Source of the DNA: Pseudomonadota bacterium
GTDB lineage: Bacteria > Desulfobacterota > Desulfobulbia > Desulfobulbales > SURF-16
DNA length: 50,594 nt
Assembly: GCA_018816555.1 (NCBI GenBank)
Contig: JAHIVT010000116.1
Location: 1 to 50,594, forward strand
Direction: 5' to 3'
Under the pieces are notes generated by a model. That model worked only from the letters and a program-made list of their open reading frames with translations. It was not told the origin of the DNA and searched no databases. The position numbers and the translations under genes are program-made. Shown here one piece after another: positions 1-8,404 of this stretch (positions within the stretch are counted from its first letter, which is position 1; every line of letters begins with the position of its first letter).

Positions 1-217
1 GGGCATTATCGGCAAAAAAGTTCATTGCAACATATACGAAAAGAGGGCCTCGGTCTGTCGTGATTTTCAGCCAGCCTGGCTCGGTGGTGAATCAAACGAA
101 CGGTGCGACAAGGCAAGAATTCAATGGGGCCTGCCGATACTAACTCCGGAAGTCTGGAACCAGCCGGACAACTTCCCCAAAGCTGCTTGAGTTTTTCTTA
201 TTTTTTTGGTGTGGCAG

Positions 218-267
218 CAGCCCGGAAAGCTGCCGGCCCGGGGAGTAAGGCGGCAGCTTGCGGGCTG
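218..267. repeat. Long imperfect inverted repeat downstream of the octahaem cytochrome gene
   Basis: Arms at 218-235 and 251-267 are near-perfect complements (one extra A in the left arm) around a 15-nt GC-rich loop. The hairpin lies 25 nt beyond the stop codon of the octahaem cytochrome gene. On that gene's strand it is followed by A-rich, not T-rich, sequence, so it does not look like a classical terminator; it may be an mRNA 3'-end stabiliser. I see no gene in 1-291. Confidence 0.5.
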
Positions 268-291
268 TGTGCGGCAGGGGAGGATGAAGCA

Positions 292-1650
292 TCAATCCGG
301 AGCTGTACTCATCACATGGCTTAGCTCTTCGATTTTGTTGTTTTTCATGCGCCAGTCATACAGGGCGACCATATCCTTGTAAACCTGCTGCATCTGAAAG
401 AAGCCGTGCCAGTGGGCATAGTCCGGTCCGTTCATGGCGGCACCCTGGCGGGCCCTGCGGCCGGTGTGGTGCCAGAGGAAGTAATACAGTTCCTGGAAGC
501 CGTCCTGCCACGGGTCTTTGCCGAGCAAGCCTTTGGCCTCCAGTGCCTTCTGCATGTCGGTTGCTTTGTCATAATATTTGTTGTACAGCTCCACCACGTT
601 GTCCAGGGTCTGCATCTGCACATCGGTATGGGTGGTGCCGTGACAGTTGGCGCACACCTTGCGCATCAGCATGTCGCCTTTCTCGCCGTCACCCCTTACC
701 CCGCTTCTCAGCTCACTGCGCGGATGGACCAGATCCCATTTGAGGCGCTCGTTGACATTATGGGTGGTGGAAAGTTCGCCAATGCCGCTCATATGGCATA
801 CGGCACAGGTGGGAGCCGAATAATCTCCCGGCTGCCAGGTGTCAGGAGCGGCATCCCAGTTCCACTCCTCGCCGCGTGTCTGGAAGATCTGGCCATGTTT
901 GCTTTCAAGGTAGATTTCGATATCCGGATGATCCGGTCCGAGATGGCAGCTGGCGCAGGCTTCTGGTTTTCGGACCTCTGCTATGGAAAATTGATGGCGG
1001 GTATGGCAGACGGTACAGTTGCCCACCGACCCGTCCGGATACCTGGTGCCCACGCCGCCCGGCCAGGTTTCCTTGATGGGTTTATTGTCCGGCCCCAATT
1101 CAACCTGGGTGCCGTGGCAAATCTGGCAGCCTGAGGCGCGTGGGGCGCGGTTGCTGGGTGAACCCATCTCATTGCCCATAAACCCGCCCCCTTCGTGCTG
1201 GTACATCAGTTTCAGGAATTTTTCCTTTTCCACCACCGGAGCGCCGGAAAGATTGGCATGGCCGCTTTTCAGAAACTGCTCAACCTCGGCGGGATGGCAG
1301 CGTTCACATGTTTTCGACGAAACCATGGGTGAGATATAGGTGTTCGTCCCTTTAATGCCGGAACACTGGCTGGCCATGGGAGATGTTTTTTCAACCACAT
1401 GGCAGTCATAGCAGGTGATATTTGCATGCCCCATTTTCCCCTGCTTCCACGATGCGATGATGCCCGGGGTTTTATTGGCATGGCACTCGATACATTTGGC
1501 GGCCTCTTCAGACATACCTCTTTTGATGACTATATCCTTGGGTGCCAGGTTGGGCATCTCCGCTGCCGGGGCAGTAACTGCACAAACGGTAAAGGCGTTA
1601 AGAAGTATGGTCGAGCTGAGCAGCCCTTTGCAGATGAACTTCTTTCTCAT
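292..1650 (-). CDS. Octahaem cytochrome c, hydroxylamine oxidoreductase (HAO) family; probable periplasmic nitrite reductase
   Basis: 452-residue exported protein with a signal peptide (about residues 1-30) and eight CxxCH haem motifs at about 53, 80, 115, 175, 212, 232, 282 and 333. Eight haems and the His/Trp-rich C-terminal part (GPDYAHWHG near 408-416) fit the HAO-like octahaem family. In anaerobes with a NapC/NrfH partner, such proteins (the epsilon-HAO type) reduce nitrite and hydroxylamine towards ammonium. The fourth haem motif (175-179) would be the active-site haem by position. The start is fixed by a strong AAGGAGG Shine-Dalgarno. The gene follows its likely electron donor, the NrfH-like gene, by 39 nt in one operon. 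Whether the tyrosine that cross-links the P460 haem in oxidative HAO is present cannot be decided without an alignment; that decides between an oxidative and a reductive enzyme. The context supports reductive. Confidence 0.88.
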   Translation of the reverse strand: MRKKFICKGLLSSTILLNAFTVCAVTAPAAEMPNLAPKDIVIKRGMSEEAAKCIECHANKTPGIIASWKQGKMGHANITCYDCHVVEKTSPMASQCSGIKGTNTYISPMVSSKTCERCHPAEVEQFLKSGHANLSGAPVVEKEKFLKLMYQHEGGGFMGNEMGSPSNRAPRASGCQICHGTQVELGPDNKPIKETWPGGVGTRYPDGSVGNCTVCHTRHQFSIAEVRKPEACASCHLGPDHPDIEIYLESKHGQIFQTRGEEWNWDAAPDTWQPGDYSAPTCAVCHMSGIGELSTTHNVNERLKWDLVHPRSELRSGVRGDGEKGDMLMRKVCANCHGTTHTDVQMQTLDNVVELYNKYYDKATDMQKALEAKGLLGKDPWQDGFQELYYFLWHHTGRRARQGAAMNGPDYAHWHGFFQMQQVYKDMVALYDWRMKNNKIEELSHVMSTAPD

Positions 1651-1689
1651 TTTTTTCCTCCTTGCTTATTTTCGCGTATCAAAAATCCA

Positions 1690-2253
1690 TTATGATTTTC
1701 GCTGGAAAAATTTATTTGCCTCTTCAATCATGTCCTTGTGGCCGATATGGGGGTGGCACTCTGTGCATCTTTTCTTTACCTCTCCCAGCAGGTAGGCGCG
1801 GTGGGCAATCAATCCGCCGGACCTGATTCCCTGGGGGGTCAGATTGTGATGACAGCGGCGGCAGGCGCTGTCGAAAGTGAATTCAAGGCGGTTTGCTTCC
1901 GCATTTGCCGCCCAGTCAAACTCGGCAGGTTTCAAGGTCAGATTCTGGATAACATCGCCGGTGCCGGTCCGAGCCTTTGTGGTCAGGTATTCCAGGAAAT
2001 TGCCATGGGGCAGATGGCAGTCCACGCATTGGGCGGCAAAGCCCTGGGGATTTTTGCCGCCATGGGTCGATTCCTTCCATGCCGTGCGGAATGGCGTCAT
2101 GGCGTGACAGCTGACGCAGAAGGTGTCGGTATTTGTTGTTTCGATCATAAAACCGGAGGCCAGCACCGTAATCAACGCCAGGATAATGCCCATGCCCAGG
2201 CCAACCCACCAGGCTTTTTTTCTGCCGGAACTCTTTGTCCCTCCTAAAGCCAT
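1690..2253 (-). CDS. Tetrahaem NapC/NirT/NrfH-family membrane quinol dehydrogenase
   Basis: 187-residue protein with one N-terminal membrane anchor (about residues 15-35) and four CxxCH motifs (CVSCH, CVDCH, CRRCH, CTECH). The first haem motif continues as CVSCHAMT; a Met two residues after the haem His is the NrfH signature for the quinol-proximal haem. Its role would be to oxidise menaquinol and pass electrons to the periplasmic octahaem cytochrome encoded just downstream. The start has a near-consensus AAAGGAGGTGATT Shine-Dalgarno. HaoC/CycX-type proteins of HAO clusters belong to the same family, so an exact symbol is not assigned. Confidence 0.9.
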   Translation of the reverse strand: MALGGTKSSGRKKAWWVGLGMGIILALITVLASGFMIETTNTDTFCVSCHAMTPFRTAWKESTHGGKNPQGFAAQCVDCHLPHGNFLEYLTTKARTGTGDVIQNLTLKPAEFDWAANAEANRLEFTFDSACRRCHHNLTPQGIRSGGLIAHRAYLLGEVKKRCTECHPHIGHKDMIEEANKFFQRKS

Positions 2254-2625
2254 TCAATCACCTCCTTTTGGTTTTATTAGCAAAATTCTCGGTTCGTTTA
2301 TCACGTTCATAGAGCAATTAGTATTCCGCTCGTGAGCCGACTTTTTTGTCCGATGTTTATCTAGCTGAAATAGTTGTAAATAAATGCATTTGTCTTGCTT
2401 GCCATGCCTCGGTGCTTTATGATGGATGGGCTTGATATGTATTTTTTGTAACCGTGCAGTAACGCCTATTTTTTTGCGGCTGTTACCTTGTGGTTACATC
2501 GGCGGACAAAGCTGCTGTTTGAAGGGGACATCTGATCCGCCATACCTTAGAGATGGATGTTTGTGCAGGAGCGGGAATATGTTCCAAAAAATTCCATTGC
2601 AAGCTTATCTTGTGAGATCTCAGAT
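2254..2625. other. Divergent intergenic region between the NrfH-like and hydroxylase genes
   Basis: About 370 bp with no convincing gene. It holds the Shine-Dalgarno of the NrfH-like gene and the symmetrical GTAAC array listed separately. I saw no clear sigma-54 (-24/-12) or strong sigma-70 promoter for the cytochrome operon. Confidence 0.6.
2447..2498. promoter_or_regulatory. Symmetrical array of four GTAAC half-sites
   Basis: The left arm reads TGTAACC, 5 nt, GTAACGCC; the right arm is its mirror, GGCTGTTAC, 5 nt, GGTTACA, around an 11-nt T-rich centre. Within each arm the two GTAAC elements begin about 11 bp apart, one helical turn, as is usual for dimeric response regulators on direct repeats. 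Read as RNA it could also form a two-step hairpin. Which flanking gene it serves is unknown. Confidence 0.5.
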
Positions 2626-3465
2626 ATGAAACCGGAAACATACCGTGTTATTTTTTTCTTTGCTATTCTGGTTCTGGTTGCGATCTGGGAGAGAGTAGCC
2701 CCCAGGCGCAGGCTTACCGTCTCCAAAGCGGGAAGATGGTTTAACAACCTGTCGATCATTATTCTTGATACATTGTTTGCCCGCCTGCTCGTTCCTGTGG
2801 CGGCTGTTGGCGTGGCCGCTGCTGCCCAGCGGCAGGGCTGGGGACTCTTTCATTATCTGCAGTTAAAATTCTGGCCGTCCCTGATCTTTGGCGTGTTGTT
2901 GCTTGATATGATTATATATCTGCAGCATCTGATGTTCCACTCCGTTCCTCTGCTCTGGCGGCTGCACATGGTGCATCATGCCGATCTTGATATTGATGTG
3001 ACCACTGGGCTGCGTTTTCATCCCATTGAAATTCTGATTTCCATGGCCATCAAAATGGCGGCGGTAGCAGCCCTTGGTTTGCCCGTTTTGGTTGTTGTTG
3101 TTTTTGAGGTGACTTTAAACGGCACGGCCATGTTTAATCATGGCAATATCCGGCTGCCCGGCAGGCTTGACGCCCTTCTCCGTCTGCTGGTTGTCACGCC
3201 GGACATGCACCGGGTCCATCATTCTGTGACCATTCGCGAAACAAACAGTAATTTCGGGTTTAATTTTCCCTGGTGGGATAGACTTTTCGGCACCTACCGG
3301 GCCCAACCGGTCATGGGGCATGATGGCATGACCATCGGTCTTTCTCAGTTCAGGGATGCGGCAAAACTGACCCTGCCCCATCTTCTTATCCTGCCGTTTA
3401 CCGGCAATGCCGGCTCTTATGCAATCGACAGCATTGGCCGGGACCCGCAAACATTGAAAAAATAG
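2626..3465 (+). CDS. Sterol desaturase / fatty acid hydroxylase superfamily membrane protein
   Basis: About 279-residue integral membrane di-iron protein. Several hydrophobic segments are visible, plus the histidine clusters of the family: QHLMFH, HMVHHAD with a nearby RFHP, and DMHRVHHS. These bind two irons and catalyse O2-dependent hydroxylation or desaturation of lipid substrates. The ending, NFGFNFPWWDRLFGTY, is typical. The reading frame is open from an ATG at 2557, but the extra 23 residues look unlike the family and neither start has a good Shine-Dalgarno, so the ATG at 2626 is preferred. Substrate unknown. An O2-using enzyme is notable in an otherwise anaerobic gene set. Confidence 0.85.
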   Translation: MKPETYRVIFFFAILVLVAIWERVAPRRRLTVSKAGRWFNNLSIIILDTLFARLLVPVAAVGVAAAAQRQGWGLFHYLQLKFWPSLIFGVLLLDMIIYLQHLMFHSVPLLWRLHMVHHADLDIDVTTGLRFHPIEILISMAIKMAAVAALGLPVLVVVVFEVTLNGTAMFNHGNIRLPGRLDALLRLLVVTPDMHRVHHSVTIRETNSNFGFNFPWWDRLFGTYRAQPVMGHDGMTIGLSQFRDAAKLTLPHLLILPFTGNAGSYAIDSIGRDPQTLKK

Positions 3466-3505
3466 ATTCTTTACCCCCCCAGCCCGTTTGTATTTCTCGC
3501 CATTC

Positions 3506-3534
3506 TTGACAATATTCCCCAGTGTTACTATATA
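3506..3534 (+). promoter_or_regulatory. Sigma-70 promoter of the metalloregulator gene
   Basis: TTGACA at 3506-3511, a 17-bp spacer, then TATATA at 3529-3534. The -35 box and spacing are consensus. Transcription would start near 3541, giving a short leader before the repressor gene. Confidence 0.75.
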
Positions 3535-3554
3535 TGAACATATGCTCAGATATT
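3531..3554. promoter_or_regulatory. ArsR/SmtB-type operator overlapping the -10 box
   Basis: The imperfect dyad ATATGAACATATGCTCAGAT (3532-3551), continuing into ATATT, matches the 12-2-12 form (ATGAACA ... TCAGATATT) known for SmtB/CadC-class repressors. It covers the -10 element and start point, so binding would block RNA polymerase. Expected autoregulation by the repressor encoded immediately downstream. Confidence 0.65.
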
Positions 3555-3579
3555 AATTATGTGCTTCAGGGTGGTGTGC

Positions 3580-3936
3580 ATGGCGGATTATGAAGACCGG
3601 TGTCAGTGTAGGATTATTCATGAAGAGCGGGTTGATGGTGCACGCAGCAAGGCCCTTGCTCCCGATGAGGTTGGCAGGCTTGCCAATTTTTTCAAGGCTT
3701 TGGCGGATACTACCCGGCTCAGCATTATTCTGGCACTCCAGCATGGTGAAATGTGTGTCTGTGATCTGGCGGCCTTTCTTGCCGTTTCCGAGTCCGCGGT
3801 CAGCCATCAGCTCCGTCTGCTGCGGCAGTTGCAACTGGTTACCAACCGTCGCCAGGGGCCGGTTCTCTATTACCGACTTGTTGATGATCATGTAAGTCAG
3901 GTGACCGATCTGGTTCTGGAGCATATTCGGGAGTAA
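3580..3936 (+). CDS. ArsR/SmtB-family metal-sensing repressor (CadC-like)
   Basis: 118-residue winged-helix repressor. It carries the helix-3 metal box EMCVCDLAAFL, the recognition helix SESAVSHQLRLLRQL and a GPVLYYRL wing. Cysteines in the N-terminal extension (CQC) resemble the CadC alpha3N site, which combines N-terminal Cys with the CxC of helix 3 to bind thiophilic ions such as Cd, Pb or Zn; the actual metal is inferred only by class. An ATG at 3559 is in frame, but the ATG at 3580 has a GGGTGG Shine-Dalgarno and gives the usual length. A consensus promoter and operator lie directly upstream and the metal-efflux permease 111 nt downstream, so it probably represses both. Confidence 0.88.
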   Translation: MADYEDRCQCRIIHEERVDGARSKALAPDEVGRLANFFKALADTTRLSIILALQHGEMCVCDLAAFLAVSESAVSHQLRLLRQLQLVTNRRQGPVLYYRLVDDHVSQVTDLVLEHIRE

Positions 3937-4047
3937 GGCATTGCCGCAGGTATCCGGCAAACACATTTGCTGAGGCGGCAGGAAGCAATCGACTGTCTGC
4001 CATTGGTTTAAGAGCTATCGGCAAGATGGCACAGGAAGATAAATATT

Positions 4048-5232
4048 ATGGAAATACTATCATTTTCCCTGTCAGTCATCCGGGAAGCGTGGAATATGCT
4101 GGCGGATTCCTCGGTATATATTCTCTTCGGCCTGCTGGTGGGTGGCATGCTGAAAATGTTTCTCTCGCCGGCATATGTGGCGCACCATCTGGGCAAGGGG
4201 CGGTTCAGGTCGGTGTTGAATGCTGCCTTGCTCGGCATTCCCATCCCTCTCTGCTCCTGCGGCGTGCTGCCGGCTGCCGCCTCACTCAAAAAACAGGGGG
4301 CAAACAATGGGGCTACCGCAGCTTTTCTTATCTCCACCCCGGAATCAGGGGTGGACTCCATTTCCATCAGCTACGCCCTTTTGGATCCCATCATGACAAT
4401 CGCCCGGCCGCTGGCTGCCTTTCTCACGGCCCTGGTGGCGGGTTTCAGTGAAAATATCATGAATCCGCCGCAATCAGCCGGTTTGGCAGCACCGGATTTG
4501 CGCTGCCAGGTTGACAACTGCTGCAGCGGCGAGAATTGTCCGCCGGAAGAACATGCTGCGCATCATTCCTTGTCGGAGAAGATGACTGCGGGACTCCGCT
4601 ATGCAAAAGACGAGATATGGGGGGATCTGGCCGGCTGGTTTTTTCTGGGGCTGCTGGCCGCAGGGTTGATCACGGTGCTGGTGCCGGATGAGCAGATCAG
4701 CCTCTATCTTGGCGGGGGGGTGTCGGCCATGCTGCTCATGCTTGTTTTCGGCATCCCTCTTTATATCTGTGCCACCGCCTCCACCCCCATAGCCGCAGCC
4801 ATGATCCTCAAAGGCGTCAGTCCCGGGGCGGCGCTGGTTTTTCTGCTGGTGGGCCCGGCCACCAATATCACTTCCATGTCGGTTCTTCTCGGTTTGCTGG
4901 GCAAACGGGCCACGGCCCTTTACCTGCTGGCAATTTCTGTTGTCAGTGTGGGGTGCGGACTGTTGCTTGATTTCGTTTATCAGCAAGCAGGCATTTCAGC
5001 AAAGGCTGCAGTTGGGCAGGCTGCAGAACTGTTGCCGGTTGAAGTAAGGATTGCCGGAGCGCTGATTCTGCTTTTCCTTTCCGTAAGGCCTCTGGCAAAA
5101 GGGCTCAGCAAACTTCTGTTTAACAAAAGGGATGGACATTGCACATGTGGCGAATGCTGCTCCTCCTCCCCTTCTACCGTGCCTTTCCCTGTAAAAAACA
5201 AAACGGTTTCAGGTAAAGGGAAAAGATTATAA
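4048..5232 (+). CDS. SO_0444-type Cu/Zn efflux permease (ArsP_1 / DUF318 superfamily)
   Basis: 394-residue polytopic membrane protein with two homologous halves. Each has a hydrophobic block with a conserved Cys/Pro motif (PIPLCSCGVLP in the first half, GIPLYICATASTP in the second) that marks this permease family. A hydrophilic loop between the halves is rich in Cys and His, and the C-terminus holds a second cluster (CTCGECC), both likely metal-binding. Members are predicted to export Cu or Zn from the cytoplasm. The gene is directly downstream of the CadC-like repressor, with an AGGAAG Shine-Dalgarno. Substrate assignment is by family and context only. Confidence 0.85.
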   Translation: MEILSFSLSVIREAWNMLADSSVYILFGLLVGGMLKMFLSPAYVAHHLGKGRFRSVLNAALLGIPIPLCSCGVLPAAASLKKQGANNGATAAFLISTPESGVDSISISYALLDPIMTIARPLAAFLTALVAGFSENIMNPPQSAGLAAPDLRCQVDNCCSGENCPPEEHAAHHSLSEKMTAGLRYAKDEIWGDLAGWFFLGLLAAGLITVLVPDEQISLYLGGGVSAMLLMLVFGIPLYICATASTPIAAAMILKGVSPGAALVFLLVGPATNITSMSVLLGLLGKRATALYLLAISVVSVGCGLLLDFVYQQAGISAKAAVGQAAELLPVEVRIAGALILLFLSVRPLAKGLSKLLFNKRDGHCTCGECCSSSPSTVPFPVKNKTVSGKGKRL

Positions 5233-5244
5233 GAGCGTAGCCAT

Positions 5245-5284
5245 AAAAAAAGCATGCCCGGCTTGAAGCCGGGCATGCTTTTTT
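5245..5284. terminator. Bidirectional rho-independent terminator
   Basis: Perfect 12-bp GC-rich stem (5251-5262 with 5268-5279), loop TTGAA, flanked by A-run and T-run so it can act on both strands. It separates the convergent permease and OmpA-type lipoprotein genes. Confidence 0.9.
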
Positions 5285-5307
5285 GTTACGGATAAAAAAC
5301 TATCTTA

Positions 5308-6420
5308 TTATTCTTTTACTGTTGCTGAGATGACAGCCACAACACGACGGTTTTCCTGGCGTCCCTGCTCTGTTTTGTTGGTGGCAATGGGTCTTGAGAA
5401 TCCATAACCCTTTGTCATCAGTCTTGCCGGATCGATGTTGAATTTTTTCACCAGATATTTTCTCACACTTTCCGCTCTTCGCATTGAAAGACCATCGTTG
5501 TAAGCTTCTGAGCCATAGTTGTCAGTGTGGCCTTCAAGAACGGCGGATGTTTGTGGGTGAGACTTCATAAAGGCGGCAAACTCATCAAGCTGATCCTGTT
5601 CGCGGGGACGGACATTGTCTTTGTCGAAATCAAACAGCACATTGAGGTTCATGGTGATGGTTTTGTCCATAACAGGAGCGGGCACCATCTTCTGAACAAC
5701 GGGTTTGGCAGCCTCTTTTTCCAGGAAGACCTGCTCAACAAACTCGGCCATTCCCTGGCTTGTGGCTACAGCACCTTCCGTGGTGGCAAAGCCGCACTTA
5801 CCTGCTGCAGCAACATCTTCCAGCGTCTTTTTCCCCACCGGGCTGTCGCCGATCAGGATGGTATAGATACAGATCCTGTCGCCAAAGGCATTTTTCAGGG
5901 TTTCGGCAGCCGCAACCGGTGATTGGTTGTAAGTATCCATGCCGTCGCTGACGATAATGACGGCAATTTTCCCGGTGCTGTCTTTCAGGTCATCAACACT
6001 TTTCAGCAGCGGTTTGGCCAATGGGGTCAGCCCGCCGACCTGAACGCTTTTGACTGCGGCAGAGAGATCTGCGGCATTATAGTCTGTCATGCCATAGATC
6101 AGTTTACTGTCTTCCAAATTTGCGCCCAGGGTGGGTCCGAATACATGCAAACCGGCCTGCATCTTAAGAGGCGGCAACGTGTCGTTCATATGCAGAACGA
6201 CATTTTTGGCCTGCACAACTTTTTGGTTGCCAGCCTCCTTGTCATACATGGATGACGAGGCATCCAGGATGATCACGGCATTGTCAACCTTTTGCTTGTA
6301 ACCCTGTGCCAGTTTGCCGGAAAGGTCAGTGGCCGTAAATGGGCTTTCCGTCGCCATGGGGGCGCAACCGGCGACAAAGCCGATCAGAATTAAAATCCAT
6401 AGTGATTTCAAAATGTTCAT
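5308..6420 (-). CDS. Lipoprotein with von Willebrand A domain and C-terminal OmpA domain
   Basis: 370 residues. The signal peptide ends in lipobox FVAGC, with the lipidated Cys at 19. A VWA domain follows (about 47-235) with a MIDAS motif DASSS at 53-57 and a later SDGMDT strand, implying divalent-metal-dependent protein binding. The C-terminal 110 residues are an OmpA/MotB-type peptidoglycan-binding domain (LNVLFDFDKDNVRP, LEGHTDNYGSEAYN, RRAESVRKYL, NRRV). It is probably anchored in the outer membrane, tethering it to the wall while presenting the VWA domain in the periplasm. A strong GAGGAGG Shine-Dalgarno supports the start. It stands alone on its strand; partner unknown. Confidence 0.88.
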   Translation of the reverse strand: MNILKSLWILILIGFVAGCAPMATESPFTATDLSGKLAQGYKQKVDNAVIILDASSSMYDKEAGNQKVVQAKNVVLHMNDTLPPLKMQAGLHVFGPTLGANLEDSKLIYGMTDYNAADLSAAVKSVQVGGLTPLAKPLLKSVDDLKDSTGKIAVIIVSDGMDTYNQSPVAAAETLKNAFGDRICIYTILIGDSPVGKKTLEDVAAAGKCGFATTEGAVATSQGMAEFVEQVFLEKEAAKPVVQKMVPAPVMDKTITMNLNVLFDFDKDNVRPREQDQLDEFAAFMKSHPQTSAVLEGHTDNYGSEAYNDGLSMRRAESVRKYLVKKFNIDPARLMTKGYGFSRPIATNKTEQGRQENRRVVAVISATVKE

Positions 6421-6666
6421 TTTTTCAACTCCTCCTCTTTTCCTCTTGTCTTTTTTAACTTCCGTTACCTAATGCTTTTGTCAGTTGCTCCTATTTATTG
6501 TTTTTGCTCGATATGCTCATCCCGTTGCTGGAATGGAATAGTTCGTCCTCCTTGTCAAAAGTGGTTTTGCTTTTTCTGTCATATCAGAAACCACCGGTAA
6601 TCATCGGATTTTTCCCGGTTCGGCCCAATGAAAGAGACACGGCTGGCTGAAAGTTCGGCAACTGGG

Positions 6667-7006
6667 CATGATGCCCGCAGCTATGCCGGACAGAAAATCC
6701 TTTATGGTAAGGCCTGCCAGCAAAGCTGCAGTACCGATTACGATCTGGCAGGATGTGGTATTGATGCTCAAATGAGTGGTTACTGTTACCAGAACAAGGA
6801 TCAGCAGAATATAACAGTGTAAATTGTCCAGCCAGTGAAAGAGGGTCAATTTAACCCTGTATTTTTCAACAAGCATGGCCACAAACCTTGGAATAAGGCG
6901 GGGATAAGCAGTTACCCACAGAAAAATCAAGCAGCGCAAGTCGCAGTTTCACTAAGTAGCAGGTGAACCAGTATGAAACTGTTTCAATAATATTGTCGAA
7001 ATTCAC
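6667..7006 (-). pseudogene. Frameshifted and truncated small mechanosensitive channel (MscS) gene
   Basis: A GTG at 7006 with a GAGAGGG Shine-Dalgarno opens a frame starting VNFDNIIETVSYWFT, typical of an MscS N-terminus. Near 6920-6935 the similarity jumps to another frame, which continues through PRLIPRFVAMLVEKYRV and the pore helix IGTAALLAGLTIKDFLSGIA. After GIM (about 6667) the MscS similarity stops and the beta and C-terminal domains are absent. At least one frameshift plus loss of the 3' half means no working channel. The pore-helix pattern of alternating small residues is the main evidence. An assembly error could explain the frameshift but not the missing C-terminus. Confidence 0.65.
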
Positions 7007-7314
7007 GGAGCCCTCTCGGCCGCCTGACTTGGTAAAAAATATCGCTTAGTGTGTTAGTTTATAATGGGGGCAAAGGCGTGTCAAGAGAAATGAAAAATGC
7101 AGCGATGTCTTTCAGTTATATTGTGAGGTCAGGCAAGGAGGAAATGATCGGGAGAGTTTGAGGGGCTGCATATGCCGCTCTTGGTTCCGCAAAAAAAATC
7201 GTCGTGCGGTTATGCTTGTCTGCATCATGCCCTGGCCTGGTCAAACTCCGCCTGCACCACTCCGGCAAGGCCTGTTGCAGCGGTGCTGATCAGGGCGTAG
7301 GCGAAGTTCGAGGG
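7007..7314. other. Intergenic region, nothing recognised
   Basis: 308 bp between the MscS remnant and msrB. A TATAAT-like box on the plus strand (about 7061-7066) leads to no visible gene. The frame of msrB stays open for 29 codons past its TAG stop; this is treated as chance. Confidence 0.5.
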
Positions 7315-7854
7315 CTACTTTATCCCGGCCTTTTCGTTAAACAGATGAAGGTAGCTGCCATATCCATTTTTTTCAAGCTGGTCAACAGGGATGAAGCGCA
7401 GGCTCGCTGAGTTCATGCAGTAACGTTTGCCGGTGGGGAGCGGTCCGTCATCAAAAACATGGCCGAGATGGGAATCGGCATACCGGCTGCGTACCTCCGT
7501 GCGTCGCGTAAAAAAGCCGAAATCATCGCGCAGGACAATATTGTCGGCTTCTAACGGTTTGCTGAAGCTGGGCCAGCCCGTGCCGGAATCATATTTGTCC
7601 AGGGAGCTGAAAAGGGGTTCACCTGAAACAATATCCACATAAATCCCCGCTTTTTTGTTGTCCCAGTATTCATTGCGGAAGGGCGGCTCCGTGCCCTCCT
7701 CCTGGGTCACTTTAAACTGCAGAGCAGTCAGCCTTGCCTGCAATTCATCTTTGGTGGAGGTTTTTGTCTGCCATGGTTCCTGGGCCATGAGGACACCTGT
7801 GATAACAAATGAAAAAAGAACAGCAAAGGAGATAACGAAGGCGTATCTGTTCAT
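7315..7854 (-). CDS. msrB: Periplasmic peptide-methionine (R)-S-oxide reductase
   Basis: 179 residues with an N-terminal signal peptide (to about residue 24), so exported, followed by a single MsrB domain. Conserved blocks are [39 protein letters not shown] and the catalytic motif [11 protein letters not shown], whose Cys attacks the (R)-sulfoxide. The two CxxC zinc pairs of zinc-type MsrB are absent, as in many bacterial enzymes, and the CGWPSF resolving Cys position is a Gly here. An upstream in-frame start exists at 7893, but the ATG at 7854 has an AGAGG Shine-Dalgarno and begins the signal peptide. It would repair oxidised methionines in exported proteins, such as the many cytochromes. 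Divergent from the TM2 gene. Confidence 0.92.
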   Translation of the reverse strand: MNRYAFVISFAVLFSFVITGVLMAQEPWQTKTSTKDELQARLTALQFKVTQEEGTEPPFRNEYWDNKKAGIYVDIVSGEPLFSSLDKYDSGTGWPSFSKPLEADNIVLRDDFGFFTRRTEVRSRYADSHLGHVFDDGPLPTGKRYCMNSASLRFIPVDQLEKNGYGSYLHLFNEKAGIK

Positions 7855-7963
7855 AAATAATCCTCTCTTGTTTTGCTGCTTGGGTTTTTGCATAAAAAGA
7901 GTTATTCTCTGTTGATTTTAAGACCAGGCAAGTCCGCAAAATGTTCTGGCGGGAGGCAAATTT

Positions 7964-8374
7964 ATGGATCTGCAAAATGACAGTCACAGTAAAACCATCG
8001 GTTATATTCTCTGGATTTTCGGCTTCACGGGCTCCCACCGCTTTTATTATGGGAAGCCTATTTCCGGTACCATTTATTTTTGCACCCTGGGGCTGCTCGG
8101 CATAGGATGGCTCATTGATTTTTTCCTGATCCCGGCCATGGACCGGCAGGCTGATCTCCGCTTCAAGAAGGGCAAAATCGATTACTCGGTTGCCTGGATT
8201 CTGCTCACATTTTTAGGCCTGTTCGGTATCCACAGGATGTACATGGGAAAATGGCTCACCGGCTTGATCTATTTTTTCACCGGCGCCATATTCGGCGCCG
8301 GCTATATCTATGATTTCTGGACCCTGAACAATCAGGTGAGTTTTCTCAACATGCAACACGAAATGTTGTCCTAG
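7964..8374 (+). CDS. TM2-domain membrane protein (two TM2 repeats)
   Basis: 136-residue protein holding two TM2 units: about 12-52 (GSHRFYYGKPISGTIYF ... GIGWLIDFFLIP) and about 74-120 (GIHRMYMGKWLTGLIYFFTGA ... GAGYIYDFW). Each has two short membrane helices joined by the G-x-HRFY turn that defines the family. The function of bacterial TM2 proteins is not established. GGGAGG Shine-Dalgarno. The MFS gene starts 30 nt downstream and is probably co-transcribed. Confidence 0.85.
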   Translation: MDLQNDSHSKTIGYILWIFGFTGSHRFYYGKPISGTIYFCTLGLLGIGWLIDFFLIPAMDRQADLRFKKGKIDYSVAWILLTFLGLFGIHRMYMGKWLTGLIYFFTGAIFGAGYIYDFWTLNNQVSFLNMQHEMLS

Positions 8375-8404
8375 CCATGCATCCTTTTCCGCCATACGTT
8401 TCCC

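Noticed and set aside
7228-7314. msrB frame stays open 29 codons past its TAG stop, hinting at read-through or pyrrolysine
   Set aside because: MsrB is complete at the TAG, and 29 open codons in GC-rich DNA are expected by chance.
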